Assembly: GCA_001856825.1 (NCBI GenBank)
Contig: ATMD01000001.1
Span: forward strand, 240,581 to 304,580
Length of the DNA stretch: 64,000 nucleotides
Reading direction: 5' to 3'
DNA from: Thermoplasmatales archaeon I-plasma
GTDB taxonomy: Archaea > Thermoplasmatota > Thermoplasmata > Thermoplasmatales > GCA-001856825
Positions 8,920 through 17,574 of this stretch are shown one piece after another. The first letter of the stretch is position 1, and each line of letters starts with the position of its first letter. The notes beneath the pieces were generated by a model. It was not told where the DNA came from, did no database searches, and saw nothing but the letters and a program-made list of their open reading frames with translations. The translations under genes and the position numbers were made by a program.

Positions 8920-9813
8920 ATGGGGACTTTAGAAAATATGAAACTACTAATGAAAAATTTCAAGAACTGGTTAGGTATTGGTTTGAGAATTAAGTTTACC
9001 CAAACAAAGCAACTAAAAGTAGTCTTGAGGTCGGGTGAAAATTATGTGCTTTGGAGAAATTATATTTTGGCCCTTTTACCACTTGTAAAAAAAGGAATGA
9101 TTGCTAACTATGCAATAACGTGTCTTCTTGAGGATAAGATTCCTTTCGGCCATGATTTCGTAATTATCCATGGGTGGATAGGAGAGAATAACAAAAGTAA
9201 CGGCGATGTAATAGATGTTTTTCTAAATGAGGACTATAGATTTTTGGATGTCAAAGACAGAGTCGTTGTAGATATCGGTGCTAACATTGGTGATTCTGCA
9301 ATATATTTTGCCCTTAATGGCGCTACAAAGGTGATCTCATTGGAACCATATCCTTATTCGTTCGCTTTCGCTGTTAAGAATGTGAAAGAGAATAATCTTG
9401 ATGAGAGAATATTACTTCTGAATGCCGGTTATGGGAGGGATGGAACTGAGCTAGTTAATGAAAATTTGGAATCAAATCACTCAACTGCGTTAGAACCTGT
9501 TGAGAACGGCAGAAGGATTATAATCTACTCATTGAAAACACTTGTCGAAAAATTTAAACTTGATGGAGCCGTACTAAAGATGGATTGCGAAGGATGTGAA
9601 TACGACCTATGTAATGAGGATGAAGAGGTACTTAGGAGATTCTCAGAAGTACAAATCGAATATCATTATGGGGTTAAGGGATTAGTAGAGAAACTAAGGA
9701 AATCAGGTTTCAACGTCAAACATACGAAATCACGTAGAATTTTTTACCCAGGTGCTGAAAAACCGATGATGCTTGGATATATCTATGCGATAAAGCAGAG
9801 ACAACAGGATTGA
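8920..9813 (+). CDS. FkbM-family SAM-dependent methyltransferase
   Basis: A 297-residue protein. The SAM motif VVVDIGANIGDSAIYF (about residues 113-128) is followed by ISLEPYPYSF, and LKMDCEGCEYDL (about 207-218) is the FkbM signature. FkbM enzymes O-methylate sugars and other natural products, and in surface-glycan loci they commonly methylate glycan residues. The first 100 residues are more variable and basic. The start is preceded by AGAGGTGAAGA, a plausible ribosome site 5-10 nt before the ATG. It sits in the same direction as the flavoprotein and GT4 genes. Confidence 0.88.
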   Translation: MGTLENMKLLMKNFKNWLGIGLRIKFTQTKQLKVVLRSGENYVLWRNYILALLPLVKKGMIANYAITCLLEDKIPFGHDFVIIHGWIGENNKSNGDVIDVFLNEDYRFLDVKDRVVVDIGANIGDSAIYFALNGATKVISLEPYPYSFAFAVKNVKENNLDERILLLNAGYGRDGTELVNENLESNHSTALEPVENGRRIIIYSLKTLVEKFKLDGAVLKMDCEGCEYDLCNEDEEVLRRFSEVQIEYHYGVKGLVEKLRKSGFNVKHTKSRRIFYPGAEKPMMLGYIYAIKQRQQD

Positions 9814-10187
9814 TAACACTGAAAATCTAAAAATTCTCTCCCTATCTTCTCCCATTTATCCTTATCTAGCCTATGAGTATAGTAATTATTGGTCAAGTTC
9901 GTAAGAAGCAAGGAGATTGGATTATCGCTAAAAAATGTACAGCATTAAAAATAGATGTTGATAAGCCAGTACCAGTGCTTACCTGGGCAACTAATCTGAT
10001 CGACAACATATGCGTGACAGATGGTACCCTGCATAGCTCCACTTCAAGAATGCTGTGAGAATATTTAAAAGAAACAAGACCGTAAGCATTGAGCTTATTC
10101 GATAATCAGCAGGTATCGAAGAACTTCTCCTTATGTCCTGATGCTAAGTTTCGGTAAAATAAATATGCGTGTTGGTGTTAATTAATT
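9814..10187. other. Non-coding stretch with promoter for the CDP-sugar operon
   Basis: No convincing gene is present. A 61-codon open frame at 9873-10,058 has no family resemblance and no promoter, and the reading frames after it are broken by stops. The last 35 bp contain AAAATAAATATG (about 10,156-10,167), centred some 26 bp before the GTG of rfbF, which points to a leaderless transcript. Confidence 0.5.
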
Positions 10188-10958
10188 GTGAAAGTAGTTA
10201 TCTTGGCTGGAGGATTTGGAACCAGATTGGGTGAGGAGACAGAACTGAAACCAAAACCTATGGTCGAGATAGGTGGGTACCCCATTTTATGGCACATTAT
10301 GAAGATTTATTCCCATTATGGTTTCAATAATTTCATCATATGTCTAGGTTACAAAGGTTTCGTAGTAAAGGAATACTTTATGAACTACTTCGCACACAAC
10401 AGTGACATTAGGGTAGATACATCTTCAAATAAAATAGAGGTATTGAATAATCATAGCGAAAACTGGAATGTTTCTCTCATCGATACGGGCCTAACAACCA
10501 TGACCGGTGGTAGAATACTGAGAATCAAGGATTACATCAAAGAACAAACGTTTATGCTAACATACGGAGATGGTGTTGCCAACATTAACATTCTGAAACT
10601 TTTAGATTTTCACAAACAAAATAAAAAATTAGCTACAGTCACAGCAGTTCAGCCAGAGGGTAGATTTGGATTTATTAAGTTTGGAGATAATAACGATGTG
10701 GCGTCTTTTGTAGAAAAACCAGCAGGAGATGGCGGGTGGGCAAGTGGAGGCTTCTTTGTCTTAGAACCTGGAATATTTGATTATATTAAAGGTGACGATA
10801 CTATTTGGGAAAAGGAACCAGTAGAAAAATTGGCATCTGACCGTCAGCTCAATGCTTTCAAACTTGATGGGTTTTGGAAATCAATGGACACCCTAAGAGA
10901 TAAGCAGGAATTAGAAGCATTATGGAAAAGCCGTGATCCACCTTGGAAGGTATGGTGA
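10188..10958 (+). CDS. rfbF: Glucose-1-phosphate cytidylyltransferase
   Basis: Makes CDP-glucose from CTP and glucose 1-phosphate, the first step to CDP-linked 3,6-dideoxy and branched sugars. The N-terminal nucleotide-binding loop LAGGFGTRLGEET (residues 6-18) is followed by KPKPMVEIGGYPILWHIM and the family-specific FLTYGDGVAN-like strand (MLTYGDGVAN, about residues 123-132). Length is 256 residues, as usual. The start is GTG, chosen because the LAGG loop must lie near the N-terminus and because a TATA box stands about 26 bp upstream. It heads a set of four genes for one CDP-sugar pathway. Confidence 0.92.
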   Translation: MKVVILAGGFGTRLGEETELKPKPMVEIGGYPILWHIMKIYSHYGFNNFIICLGYKGFVVKEYFMNYFAHNSDIRVDTSSNKIEVLNNHSENWNVSLIDTGLTTMTGGRILRIKDYIKEQTFMLTYGDGVANINILKLLDFHKQNKKLATVTAVQPEGRFGFIKFGDNNDVASFVEKPAGDGGWASGGFFVLEPGIFDYIKGDDTIWEKEPVEKLASDRQLNAFKLDGFWKSMDTLRDKQELEALWKSRDPPWKVW

Positions 10959-10994
10959 GTGGGTGCAGGTGAATTTAGTAAGCGGAGTGATAAA

Positions 10995-11444
10995 ATGATT
11001 TATGGAGTTAGTATAACGGAGCTTTCAATAATTCCTGACGAAAGAGGCGCAATTTTTCACATGTTGAGTTCAGATGATCCCGTTTTTAAGCAGTTTGGGG
11101 AAATATATTTTTCCAAGGTGTACCCGGGTATTGTTAAAGGATGGCACATTCACAGAAAGATCACCCTTAATTATGCAGTACCGGAGGGTATGATTAAGCT
11201 CGTTCTTTACGACAACAGAGCAACTTCTCCCACCAAAGGTGAAATCGTTGAACTATTCATCGGAGAGGAGAATTACAAACTTGTGACAATTCCACCAAAC
11301 ATATGGAATGGATTCAGGGGAGTAGGAACAAAAGTTGCAATTGTGGCAAATTGCGCAACGGAACCGTACGACCCAAAAGAGATCGAAAGAACTGATCCCC
11401 TTGGAAACGAGATCCCTTATGACTGGAGGTTGAAATGGAAGTAA
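10995..11444 (+). CDS. dTDP-4-dehydrorhamnose 3,5-epimerase-like cupin (nucleotide-sugar epimerase)
   Basis: A 149-residue RmlC-type cupin. The segments FSKVYPGIVKGWHIHRKITL (with the His motif) and IPPNIWNGFRGVG are typical of RmlC-like epimerases acting on 4-keto-6-deoxy sugars. The ATG at 10,995 is preferred over a GTG at 10,959 because GGAGTGAT stands 4-10 nt before it. It lies between the CDP-glucose pyrophosphorylase and an SDR enzyme, so CDP-4-keto-6-deoxyglucose is a reasonable substrate by context. It overlaps the next gene by 10 bp. Confidence 0.82.
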   Translation: MIYGVSITELSIIPDERGAIFHMLSSDDPVFKQFGEIYFSKVYPGIVKGWHIHRKITLNYAVPEGMIKLVLYDNRATSPTKGEIVELFIGEENYKLVTIPPNIWNGFRGVGTKVAIVANCATEPYDPKEIERTDPLGNEIPYDWRLKWK

Positions 11445-12394
11445 CCAGTAGAAAATTAAGAATACTAATTACTGGAGGAAATGGTTTCGTAGGGTCGCAT
11501 GTTTTAGAAACCCTCGTCAAGAAAGGAAATTGCGAAGTTGGAATAACTCTCAGAACAACTTCCGACACATGGAGGATAAATACGATGTTCACGGATGACA
11601 TAGAGCGTTTCTTTATAGATAGAGAAGGGGTTGAAAATGTTATTTCAAGGTTTAAGCCAGATTTGATCATACATCTTGCGGTTTTATATAAGAAGAGACA
11701 CACGGCAGGCAATATCGAGGAAATGTTCGATTCCAACATAACTTTCCCTTCAAAAATTCTTCAGGCGATGGTCCAAAACGACGTCAGATTTTTTATAAAC
11801 ACCGGCACATTTACTGAGTATTCTAACCAAAATAGGGATTTAACCGTTGACGCTCCGATCCTACCTTCTAATCTGTATTCTGCAACTAAGGTTGCTTTTG
11901 AAGATATCTTGAAGTTCTACACGAAGACATATAATATAAATGCCATTACTCTTAAATTGACTTCACCGTACGGACCTAGGGACAGTACTAGTAAACTTAT
12001 TCCATATCTAATGAACTGTGCTATTGGAAAAAATGTAGCAAATTTGTCCCCGGGAGACCAAATGTGGGATTATATATATGTAAAGGACGTAGCAGAGGCG
12101 TATAAATCAGCAATAGAATTCATAGTCAATTCGAGACACAGCTATGATTCATTTATCATTGGTAGCGGAGAATCTCACAGCTTGAAGGAAATTGCTGACA
12201 TTATAAAACGTTTTAATGGCGAATTAGAAATTAACTGGGGCGCAGTGCCATACAGTGAAATGGAAACTTACTATATAAGAGCAGATATTACGAAGGCTAA
12301 GAACACTTTAAAGTGGTGGCCTAAGTATACGCTTATAGATGGGCTTAGGGAAACATATGAATACTACCAAAGTGCCAAAAAGAATGGATGGTGA
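11435..12394 (+). CDS. Extended-SDR NAD-dependent sugar epimerase/reductase (CDP-sugar context)
   Basis: A 319-residue extended short-chain dehydrogenase. The cofactor loop ITGGNGFVGSH starts near residue 11, the catalytic pair is LYSATK (Tyr and Lys, about residues 148-153), and LTSPYGPRDS follows. Genes of this type beside rfbF and rfbG encode CDP-paratose/abequose synthases or CDP-tyvelose epimerases. Which product is made cannot be told from sequence. It overlaps the cupin gene by 10 bp, indicating co-translation. Confidence 0.8.
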   Translation: MEVTSRKLRILITGGNGFVGSHVLETLVKKGNCEVGITLRTTSDTWRINTMFTDDIERFFIDREGVENVISRFKPDLIIHLAVLYKKRHTAGNIEEMFDSNITFPSKILQAMVQNDVRFFINTGTFTEYSNQNRDLTVDAPILPSNLYSATKVAFEDILKFYTKTYNINAITLKLTSPYGPRDSTSKLIPYLMNCAIGKNVANLSPGDQMWDYIYVKDVAEAYKSAIEFIVNSRHSYDSFIIGSGESHSLKEIADIIKRFNGELEINWGAVPYSEMETYYIRADITKAKNTLKWWPKYTLIDGLRETYEYYQSAKKNGW

Positions 12395-12455
12395 GGCAAC
12401 TAATACCACATAATGTGTATTGCAGTACTCTAGGTACGCTGTTTCTATGAAAAAG

Positions 12456-12493
12456 TATTATATCTTAAAATATAACTTCAAACTTGTTTAATA
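12456..12493 (+). promoter_or_regulatory. Promoter of rfbG, leaderless ATG at 12,493
   Basis: TTAAAATATAAC (12,465-12,476) is centred about 24 bp before the ATG at 12,493. A TTG three codons upstream (12,484) is in frame but would lie upstream of the predicted transcript start. Confidence 0.5.
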
Positions 12494-13593
12494 TGAAAGA
12501 AGAAGACAAGGGAAATTGGACTTCCCAGGAAAAGCTTCAAGACTTTTATGAAAACAAAAGAGTCTTAATAACTGGTCATACGGGGTTTATAGGCTCTTGG
12601 CTAACAAAATGTTTGTTGACGATTGGGGCCAATATATTAGGGTATTCGCTAGAACCGCCATCCAAACCAAATATGTATAATGCAATTGGTCTAGGCAAAT
12701 ATATAAGAGACCTGAGGGGAGACGTGAGAGACATAAAATCATTGAAGCAGGCAATTTTTGAATTTCAACCTGAAATTGTATTTCATTTGGCTGCGCAGCC
12801 AATAGTCCTGGAATCTTACGACAATCCTGTGGAAACATTCGAGACAAATGTTATGGGAACAGTGAACCTTCTTGAAAGCCTAAGGAGAGTAGGGTCAGCG
12901 AAAGTGATCATAGTGATGACAAGTGATAAAGTATACAGAAACAACGAATGGGTCTATCCATACAGGGAGAATGATTCCTTAGGGGGAAAAGACCCCTATA
13001 GTGCCAGTAAATCGTCACAAGATATCGTAGTAAATTCATTCAGAGAAAGTTATTTTGATAATATGGGAGTTGGCATTTCTTCTATTAGGGCGGGTAATGT
13101 TATAGGAGGTGGTGATTGGGGGGTCCATAGAATTGTTCCAGACGTAGTTAGGGGACTAATGGAAGGCGGCATTATAAGGATTAGAAATCCAGACTCTGTA
13201 AGACCTTGGCAGTTCGTATTAGAACCAATCTCGGGCATACTTCTGCTAGCCCTAAAGATGTGGGGTGATTTTAAATTTTCTGGGGAATGGAACTTTGGGC
13301 CGAACAATCAAAGAGAAATAACAGTTAGGGAGCTTGTTGATAAATTTATAGAAAACTGGGGGAATGGAAGCTACTCTATAGTTAAAAGTAATAAAGCACG
13401 AGAAGCGAACTATCTTCAGCTAGACATAAGCAAGGCTAAAAACAAGCTTAACTGGCTTCCAAAGTATAATATTGAAGACTCTTTGAAAAAAACGGTAGAA
13501 TGGTACAACGCATATTACGAAGATAAAGGTAATGTTAACAACGTCACCGAGAGACAAATAAAGGCTTACTTCGAAGGTAGAAAGAATGAATGA
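12493..13593 (+). CDS. rfbG: CDP-glucose 4,6-dehydratase
   Basis: Converts CDP-glucose to CDP-4-keto-6-deoxyglucose. The protein is a 366-residue extended SDR enzyme. It has the cofactor loop ITGHTGFIGSW (about residues 27-37), the family mark FHLAAQPIV, VMTSDKVYRN and the catalytic DPYSASKSS (Tyr-x3-Lys). AGNVIGGGDW and RPWQFVLEP are highly characteristic of RfbG. It follows the SDR gene by about 100 bp with its own TATA box, so transcription can restart here. The last eight bases overlap the following glycosyltransferase. Confidence 0.93.
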   Translation: MKEEDKGNWTSQEKLQDFYENKRVLITGHTGFIGSWLTKCLLTIGANILGYSLEPPSKPNMYNAIGLGKYIRDLRGDVRDIKSLKQAIFEFQPEIVFHLAAQPIVLESYDNPVETFETNVMGTVNLLESLRRVGSAKVIIVMTSDKVYRNNEWVYPYRENDSLGGKDPYSASKSSQDIVVNSFRESYFDNMGVGISSIRAGNVIGGGDWGVHRIVPDVVRGLMEGGIIRIRNPDSVRPWQFVLEPISGILLLALKMWGDFKFSGEWNFGPNNQREITVRELVDKFIENWGNGSYSIVKSNKAREANYLQLDISKAKNKLNWLPKYNIEDSLKKTVEWYNAYYEDKGNVNNVTERQIKAYFEGRKNE

Positions 13594-14596
13594 AGTAAAA
13601 CTAATGAGCAGACTAAGGTGTCCATTAATCCTTGATTCTAAGGATTTTTCCTACAGCCTTGTGGATTATCGCAACTCACGTTTCACTAGCCAGAATCCAG
13701 ATAAAATCATCGATTTCTATGACAGCTTCAAAAATAGGGATGATCTCATCGAATGGATGAAGGAGAGGCCTAAGGGGGTTGCCAATATATATGAGGTTGA
13801 CGGTGACAATGAAATCACAGTGGTAGTACCAACTGCAGATTTCAACGGAAAATATGCCAAGGAATGCAGGGAGAACATATTCAAGGGTCTTCGCATGATA
13901 TTTGTGGAGAGCGGAGGTAGGGAAGATTTCTATTTCAACTTTGCACATAACTGCAATATTGGAGTAAAAAAAGCGTTGGAGTACGAACCAGAGTGGATTG
14001 TAGTCTCAAATGACGATATGCAACTGGTAGATTCTGTCGAGGATCTGAAAAACGCTCTATTAAAAATTGACAAGATGGTCGATGTCATTTTCTGCTTGCC
14101 TACCGCCAAATACCATTCAACCTATGCCATAATATCCAATAGAACAGCCAGACGCAATACCTTTCTAACTTTTTCTGGTAAACTAGACAGAAAACGCCTT
14201 GAACTAGAGAAGAAGTTTAGCGTACAATACATAGTTGGTTCTAATCTTTTCCCCTACAGACTCTTTTACAGTAGGCGATACAAGCTAAGATACACTGGCT
14301 CCTTCGGAATTTTTTCCGCTTCATTTGTTATGGCTCATTTGGATGGAATATTCGACGAGACTTACATCAATGGAGCAGAGGACATAGATTTATCATGGCG
14401 GTTGATTCATTCCGACGCCACATACGGGTTCATAAATTACAGAATAAAGGATATAATAGGAGGGACGATAGGCTCTTATAGCAGCACACGGAAGATGCGA
14501 GGGCTAGTCAATGACTGCTACCTCAATCACAAAATTGAAAAAGGGGAGTTGAAATTGAACCTATCTTCGACCCATTATATCACTACAGACTTATGA
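13586..14596 (+). CDS. GT2-like glycosyltransferase
   Basis: A 336-residue protein with GT-A fold features. VVVPTADFNGKYAK opens the nucleotide-binding part (about residue 72). WIVVSNDDMQLVDS (about 132-145) supplies the DxD-like metal site, and INGAEDIDLSWRL (about 252-264) is the ED motif of family 2 acceptor sites. The first 70 residues are an extra N-terminal part of unknown role. It overlaps rfbG by 8 bp, so it probably transfers the deoxysugar made by the upstream genes; this is inference from position. A hairpin follows the stop. Confidence 0.75.
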   Translation: MNEVKLMSRLRCPLILDSKDFSYSLVDYRNSRFTSQNPDKIIDFYDSFKNRDDLIEWMKERPKGVANIYEVDGDNEITVVVPTADFNGKYAKECRENIFKGLRMIFVESGGREDFYFNFAHNCNIGVKKALEYEPEWIVVSNDDMQLVDSVEDLKNALLKIDKMVDVIFCLPTAKYHSTYAIISNRTARRNTFLTFSGKLDRKRLELEKKFSVQYIVGSNLFPYRLFYSRRYKLRYTGSFGIFSASFVMAHLDGIFDETYINGAEDIDLSWRLIHSDATYGFINYRIKDIIGGTIGSYSSTRKMRGLVNDCYLNHKIEKGELKLNLSSTHYITTDL

Positions 14597-14626
14597 TCCT
14601 CAGCCATTTTCCTTGTTTTCTTACAG

Positions 14627-14644
14627 ATTCCATGAGCATGGAAT
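14627..14644 (+). terminator. Perfect 8-bp hairpin after the glycosyltransferase
   Basis: ATTCCATG-AG-CATGGAAT forms a perfect stem with a 2-nt centre, 30 bp after the GT2 stop. No long T run follows, so it may act as an mRNA 3' structure or be a protein site. Confidence 0.4.
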
Positions 14645-14667
14645 GTACTATTAATATCACTACACAA

Positions 14668-16312
14668 TTTGCACCTATCTTCGCCCTTTTTTAGTACTAC
14701 AACTCAATCTTCAGCTTTTCCATCAACTCTCTCTGCTCCTTGGTGTATTCCACATGCGCATGGGAACCATTAGCGTAAACAACTTCCCTAATGCCTGAGA
14801 TCGTCTCAAGCACCTGATTGTATGTGGTGTTGCACTTGGCTGCCATGATTGCTATCATAGAGTACCCAAGTATTGCCAGGAACAGTCTAGCCCTTGTTCC
14901 CTCTTCAGTTCTAGAGAAGAATGGTTCCAGGTGAGGTTTGATATGTGAGAATGCCTTCTCAACCACGTCCTTCTCCCTGTATATTCTGAGTATCTCGCTG
15001 GCAGGGAACTGCGTGTTGGTGAACAGTACAGTGTAACCAAAGGTGTTCGTTCTCCGCTGAATGGCATTGTGCTTCAGGGTATAGGTGAACGTTAGTTCTG
15101 AATACCTGATATCCACTAGATTCCTGAATCCTTTCAGTCCAGATTCTATTGTTCCTATCATGTCCCTCTGAGAGCGGAATCCCTTCCTGCTCATCATATC
15201 GTTGAGGAATGCCTCCTTCTCTGCAAGCTGTGAATAGAACGATTCCAGCCTCTGTGATCTGAGGCGGGGAGAGAAGTAAACGATGTATCTCTTTCCCCTT
15301 ATCCTCTCCTCCCTGCTGAATATGGTCTCGCTCTGGTACTGTATGTAGTTGCGGGAGTTCTCAATGTCCCTTGATCTGTGGATGAGTTCATCATGGATGG
15401 ATAGCGAGGAAGGGAGAGCGCCAATGACACCGTAGCCCTTCAGGTCTTTGAGATTATCCGCGCTGTAGACCCCCCGGTCGATGACTATGAGTATAGTGAG
15501 GATACCGTAGTCCTTCAGCTCGCCTGAGAATGCATGAATGGTGGATACTGATGGTATGTTGCCCGCGATTGTCCTGTAGTGTATGGGTATGCCATGCTTC
15601 TTAGTTACAGCTAAAACGAAGTTTATCTCCCTGTTCTCCCCATTCATGTGATAATAGTGGCCGTATTTTGCCAGGTCATTGCTGTATCCATAGTACCTTA
15701 TTGCACTCAGGTCATAGACTATTCCAGATGATCCGAATTCCCTTATAAGGTCAGCTGCCATTGATCTCTCCAGTACAGATGCAACGTCCGGGTCCTTCAT
15801 TCCAACCAGCTCAACCACATCCCTGATCTCCTTCTCCTTTAGCTCCGGAATGCCTGAATGCAGGTGGATGGAGTGATCAGGTCCCGCAATCGTTTCCGCT
15901 GCAAGGATCAGAATCTTCTTTGCTGCATCCTTTATGTTTGTTATGCCCAGGAGAGCATCTTCGTAATTGGCAAGGAATCCGTTATCCAGAGCCTGAAGGT
16001 ACATGATGTATCCTGCGGAATCAAGAACATGCCGCACCGTTCTGCGATCCACAGGCGGTATGAGCGTCCTCTCGCCATCCTTCTCAACCTCCTTCCCGAT
16101 ATAGGTAACCTCCTGCTTCACCTTTCCAGTCTCCTTGTCCCTGTAGGAACGCACCCTGCTCAGGTAGGCGTGACCATTCTTGACCTGTCTCCTAATGTAA
16201 GTCATGTAGTATAAATACCACTACAATCTATACAAGACTTTTTGCTACCACGATTGGTAAAATACTGTGTCACCAGAAAAATGTAGTAGTACTAAAGGGC
16301 GAAGTCAGGTTT
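14668..16312 (-). mobile_element. Intact IS4/IS1634-like insertion sequence, about 1.64 kb
   Basis: The ends share an inverted repeat: CTTCGCCCTTTTTTAGTACTAC at 14,679-14,700 matches the reverse complement of 16,286-16,304 (CTTCGCCCTTTAGTACTAC). Weaker pairing extends outward (TTGCACCTAT versus TTGCAAACCTGA). Outer limits are approximate and no clear target duplication is seen. It contains one complete transposase gene and separates the CDP-sugar part of the locus from the convergent glycosyltransferase genes. Confidence 0.8.
14697..16205 (-). CDS. IS4/IS1634-like transposase (DDE)
   Basis: A 502-residue DDE transposase of the Transposase_11 type. The N-terminal domain (VKNGHAYLSRVRSYRD, then EVTYIGKE) is followed by the catalytic Asp in GIVYDLSAIRYYG, the second Asp in ILIVIDRGVYSADN, and the Glu signature YREKDVVEKAFSHIK (Y-2-R-3-E type). 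A C-terminal helical part follows. It is full length without stops and so likely functional. The stop lies within the left inverted repeat, so the gene fills the element. The dead copy at 4474-6029 is a distant relative. Confidence 0.9.
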   Translation of the reverse strand: MTYIRRQVKNGHAYLSRVRSYRDKETGKVKQEVTYIGKEVEKDGERTLIPPVDRRTVRHVLDSAGYIMYLQALDNGFLANYEDALLGITNIKDAAKKILILAAETIAGPDHSIHLHSGIPELKEKEIRDVVELVGMKDPDVASVLERSMAADLIREFGSSGIVYDLSAIRYYGYSNDLAKYGHYYHMNGENREINFVLAVTKKHGIPIHYRTIAGNIPSVSTIHAFSGELKDYGILTILIVIDRGVYSADNLKDLKGYGVIGALPSSLSIHDELIHRSRDIENSRNYIQYQSETIFSREERIRGKRYIVYFSPRLRSQRLESFYSQLAEKEAFLNDMMSRKGFRSQRDMIGTIESGLKGFRNLVDIRYSELTFTYTLKHNAIQRRTNTFGYTVLFTNTQFPASEILRIYREKDVVEKAFSHIKPHLEPFFSRTEEGTRARLFLAILGYSMIAIMAAKCNTTYNQVLETISGIREVVYANGSHAHVEYTKEQRELMEKLKIEL

Positions 16313-16363
16313 GCAAGGAAGCTTAAGGGCCAACACGGATTAAGGCCACTTTTTCAAAATATG

Positions 16364-16400
16364 TAGTGATATAACAGGGCAAAGTTAGGATTGAATGCAA
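16364..16400. repeat. Second, eroded copy of the IS right end
   Basis: TAGTGATATAACAGGGCAAA followed by GTTAGGATTGAATGCAA resembles the right end of the adjacent element (TAGTACTAAAGGGCGAAG then TCAGGTTTGCAA) in the same orientation, about 75 bp further out. It suggests an earlier related insertion at the same place. Confidence 0.45.
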
Positions 16401-16464
16401 TCGTTAGATAAATAAGGTCCTCATCCCCTCAATGTAGGTCTCTACAATAGACGTAGCTGTAAAA

Positions 16465-17574
16465 TTATACCTCTTCAAACATCCGGACTATTTTCTTCAG
16501 TTGTTTCTCCCTATCGAAACGGCTGTTTGAGTTCTCCATAATACTATACCGCATCTCAATGTACTTAGTTCTATCTTCGAACCACAGGCCTTCGAATCTC
16601 TCAATGCCTTCTATTATGTCCTTGATGCTTCTTTTAACTATTGAAATAGCTCCACTCTCAAGAAACCCCTCATCCAAAATCTCTGAGATGGGATTCCAAG
16701 TGCTGAGCACCGGAACACCGTTTCTCAACGAGTCCAGCATAGAAATCGGAAATCCTGCTTCTCTATCAGATAAAAGAAGGAACAGACTTGCTTTCTGTAA
16801 CAGGTCATTCTTCGTCTTTTCATCCACGTAGCCCAAATATTTGGCATGTGGATTTTCCCTCATTCTTAGAATCTTTGCTGTTCTGTAATCTGCCTTCCCT
16901 GCGATAAGGAGAGTGCCTTTCTTTTCCTTTCCAAAATAATCCATGAGTTTTGGTAGATATTTGGAACCCTTCCTCCTGTTAACCGCATTCATAAACAGCA
17001 GATTGAAATTTCCATCATCACCCGGAGGGAGCGAAACGGAATAGGGAAAATTTTCTATCAGCAGTGCCCTAGGCCCCATGAACGACATGTCTGACAGTAT
17101 CTTCCTATCTATGCAGTGGACGAAAATGTTATCATCCCTCATTATCCTTAGAACTGCAAGAAATAGGATGATAAATATATCTCTGGATACTTTTCTGTTA
17201 GGATGATAGAAGTCGTGAGTTCCGAATATTCTCTTTGTGCCCTTTGGCTCCAAGTAAAACCTCCAAGCATAAATGGATGGAATGTATATTGCGTCATATT
17301 TGTTCTCTATCTTGAAGCCTATGAACGGCCAGGAAAAATTTTCCAATCCTAGTTTGTGCATTAAGGCTGCTATATATGAGTTGTAATACCTATAACGTAT
17401 GCGTGGATAATCTTCAAATGCCTCGCCTTTAGCATTAAAAAACCTAGGAATGTAAATATCTATATGGTGACCAGAGTTGTGAAGCTCTTGGATTACCATC
17501 TTCAACCAGTTTTCTCCGCCAAAATTATAACTCAATGGCCACTTCAGTATAAACGCTATTTTCCTTACTCTCAT
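16465..17574 (-). CDS. GT4-type glycosyltransferase
   Basis: A 369-residue GT-B enzyme. The N-terminus IAFILKWPLSYNFGGENWLK carries the glycine loop for acceptor binding. The C-terminal domain starts near NLLFMNAVNRRKGSKYLP and ends with the donor-binding signature FLLLSDREAGFPISMLDSL (the E-x7-E-like motif is reduced, with D replacing the second Glu). No signal peptide is seen, so it acts on the cytosolic face of the membrane. Its start overlaps the stop of the upstream membrane gene by 4 bp, so the two form an operon on the minus strand. Confidence 0.83.
   Translation of the reverse strand: MRVRKIAFILKWPLSYNFGGENWLKMVIQELHNSGHHIDIYIPRFFNAKGEAFEDYPRIRYRYYNSYIAALMHKLGLENFSWPFIGFKIENKYDAIYIPSIYAWRFYLEPKGTKRIFGTHDFYHPNRKVSRDIFIILFLAVLRIMRDDNIFVHCIDRKILSDMSFMGPRALLIENFPYSVSLPPGDDGNFNLLFMNAVNRRKGSKYLPKLMDYFGKEKKGTLLIAGKADYRTAKILRMRENPHAKYLGYVDEKTKNDLLQKASLFLLLSDREAGFPISMLDSLRNGVPVLSTWNPISEILDEGFLESGAISIVKRSIKDIIEGIERFEGLWFEDRTKYIEMRYSIMENSNSRFDREKQLKKIVRMFEEV

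Noticed and set aside
9873-10058. 61-codon frame after the FkbM gene
   Set aside because: It has no promoter, ribosome site or family resemblance; it is probably chance.
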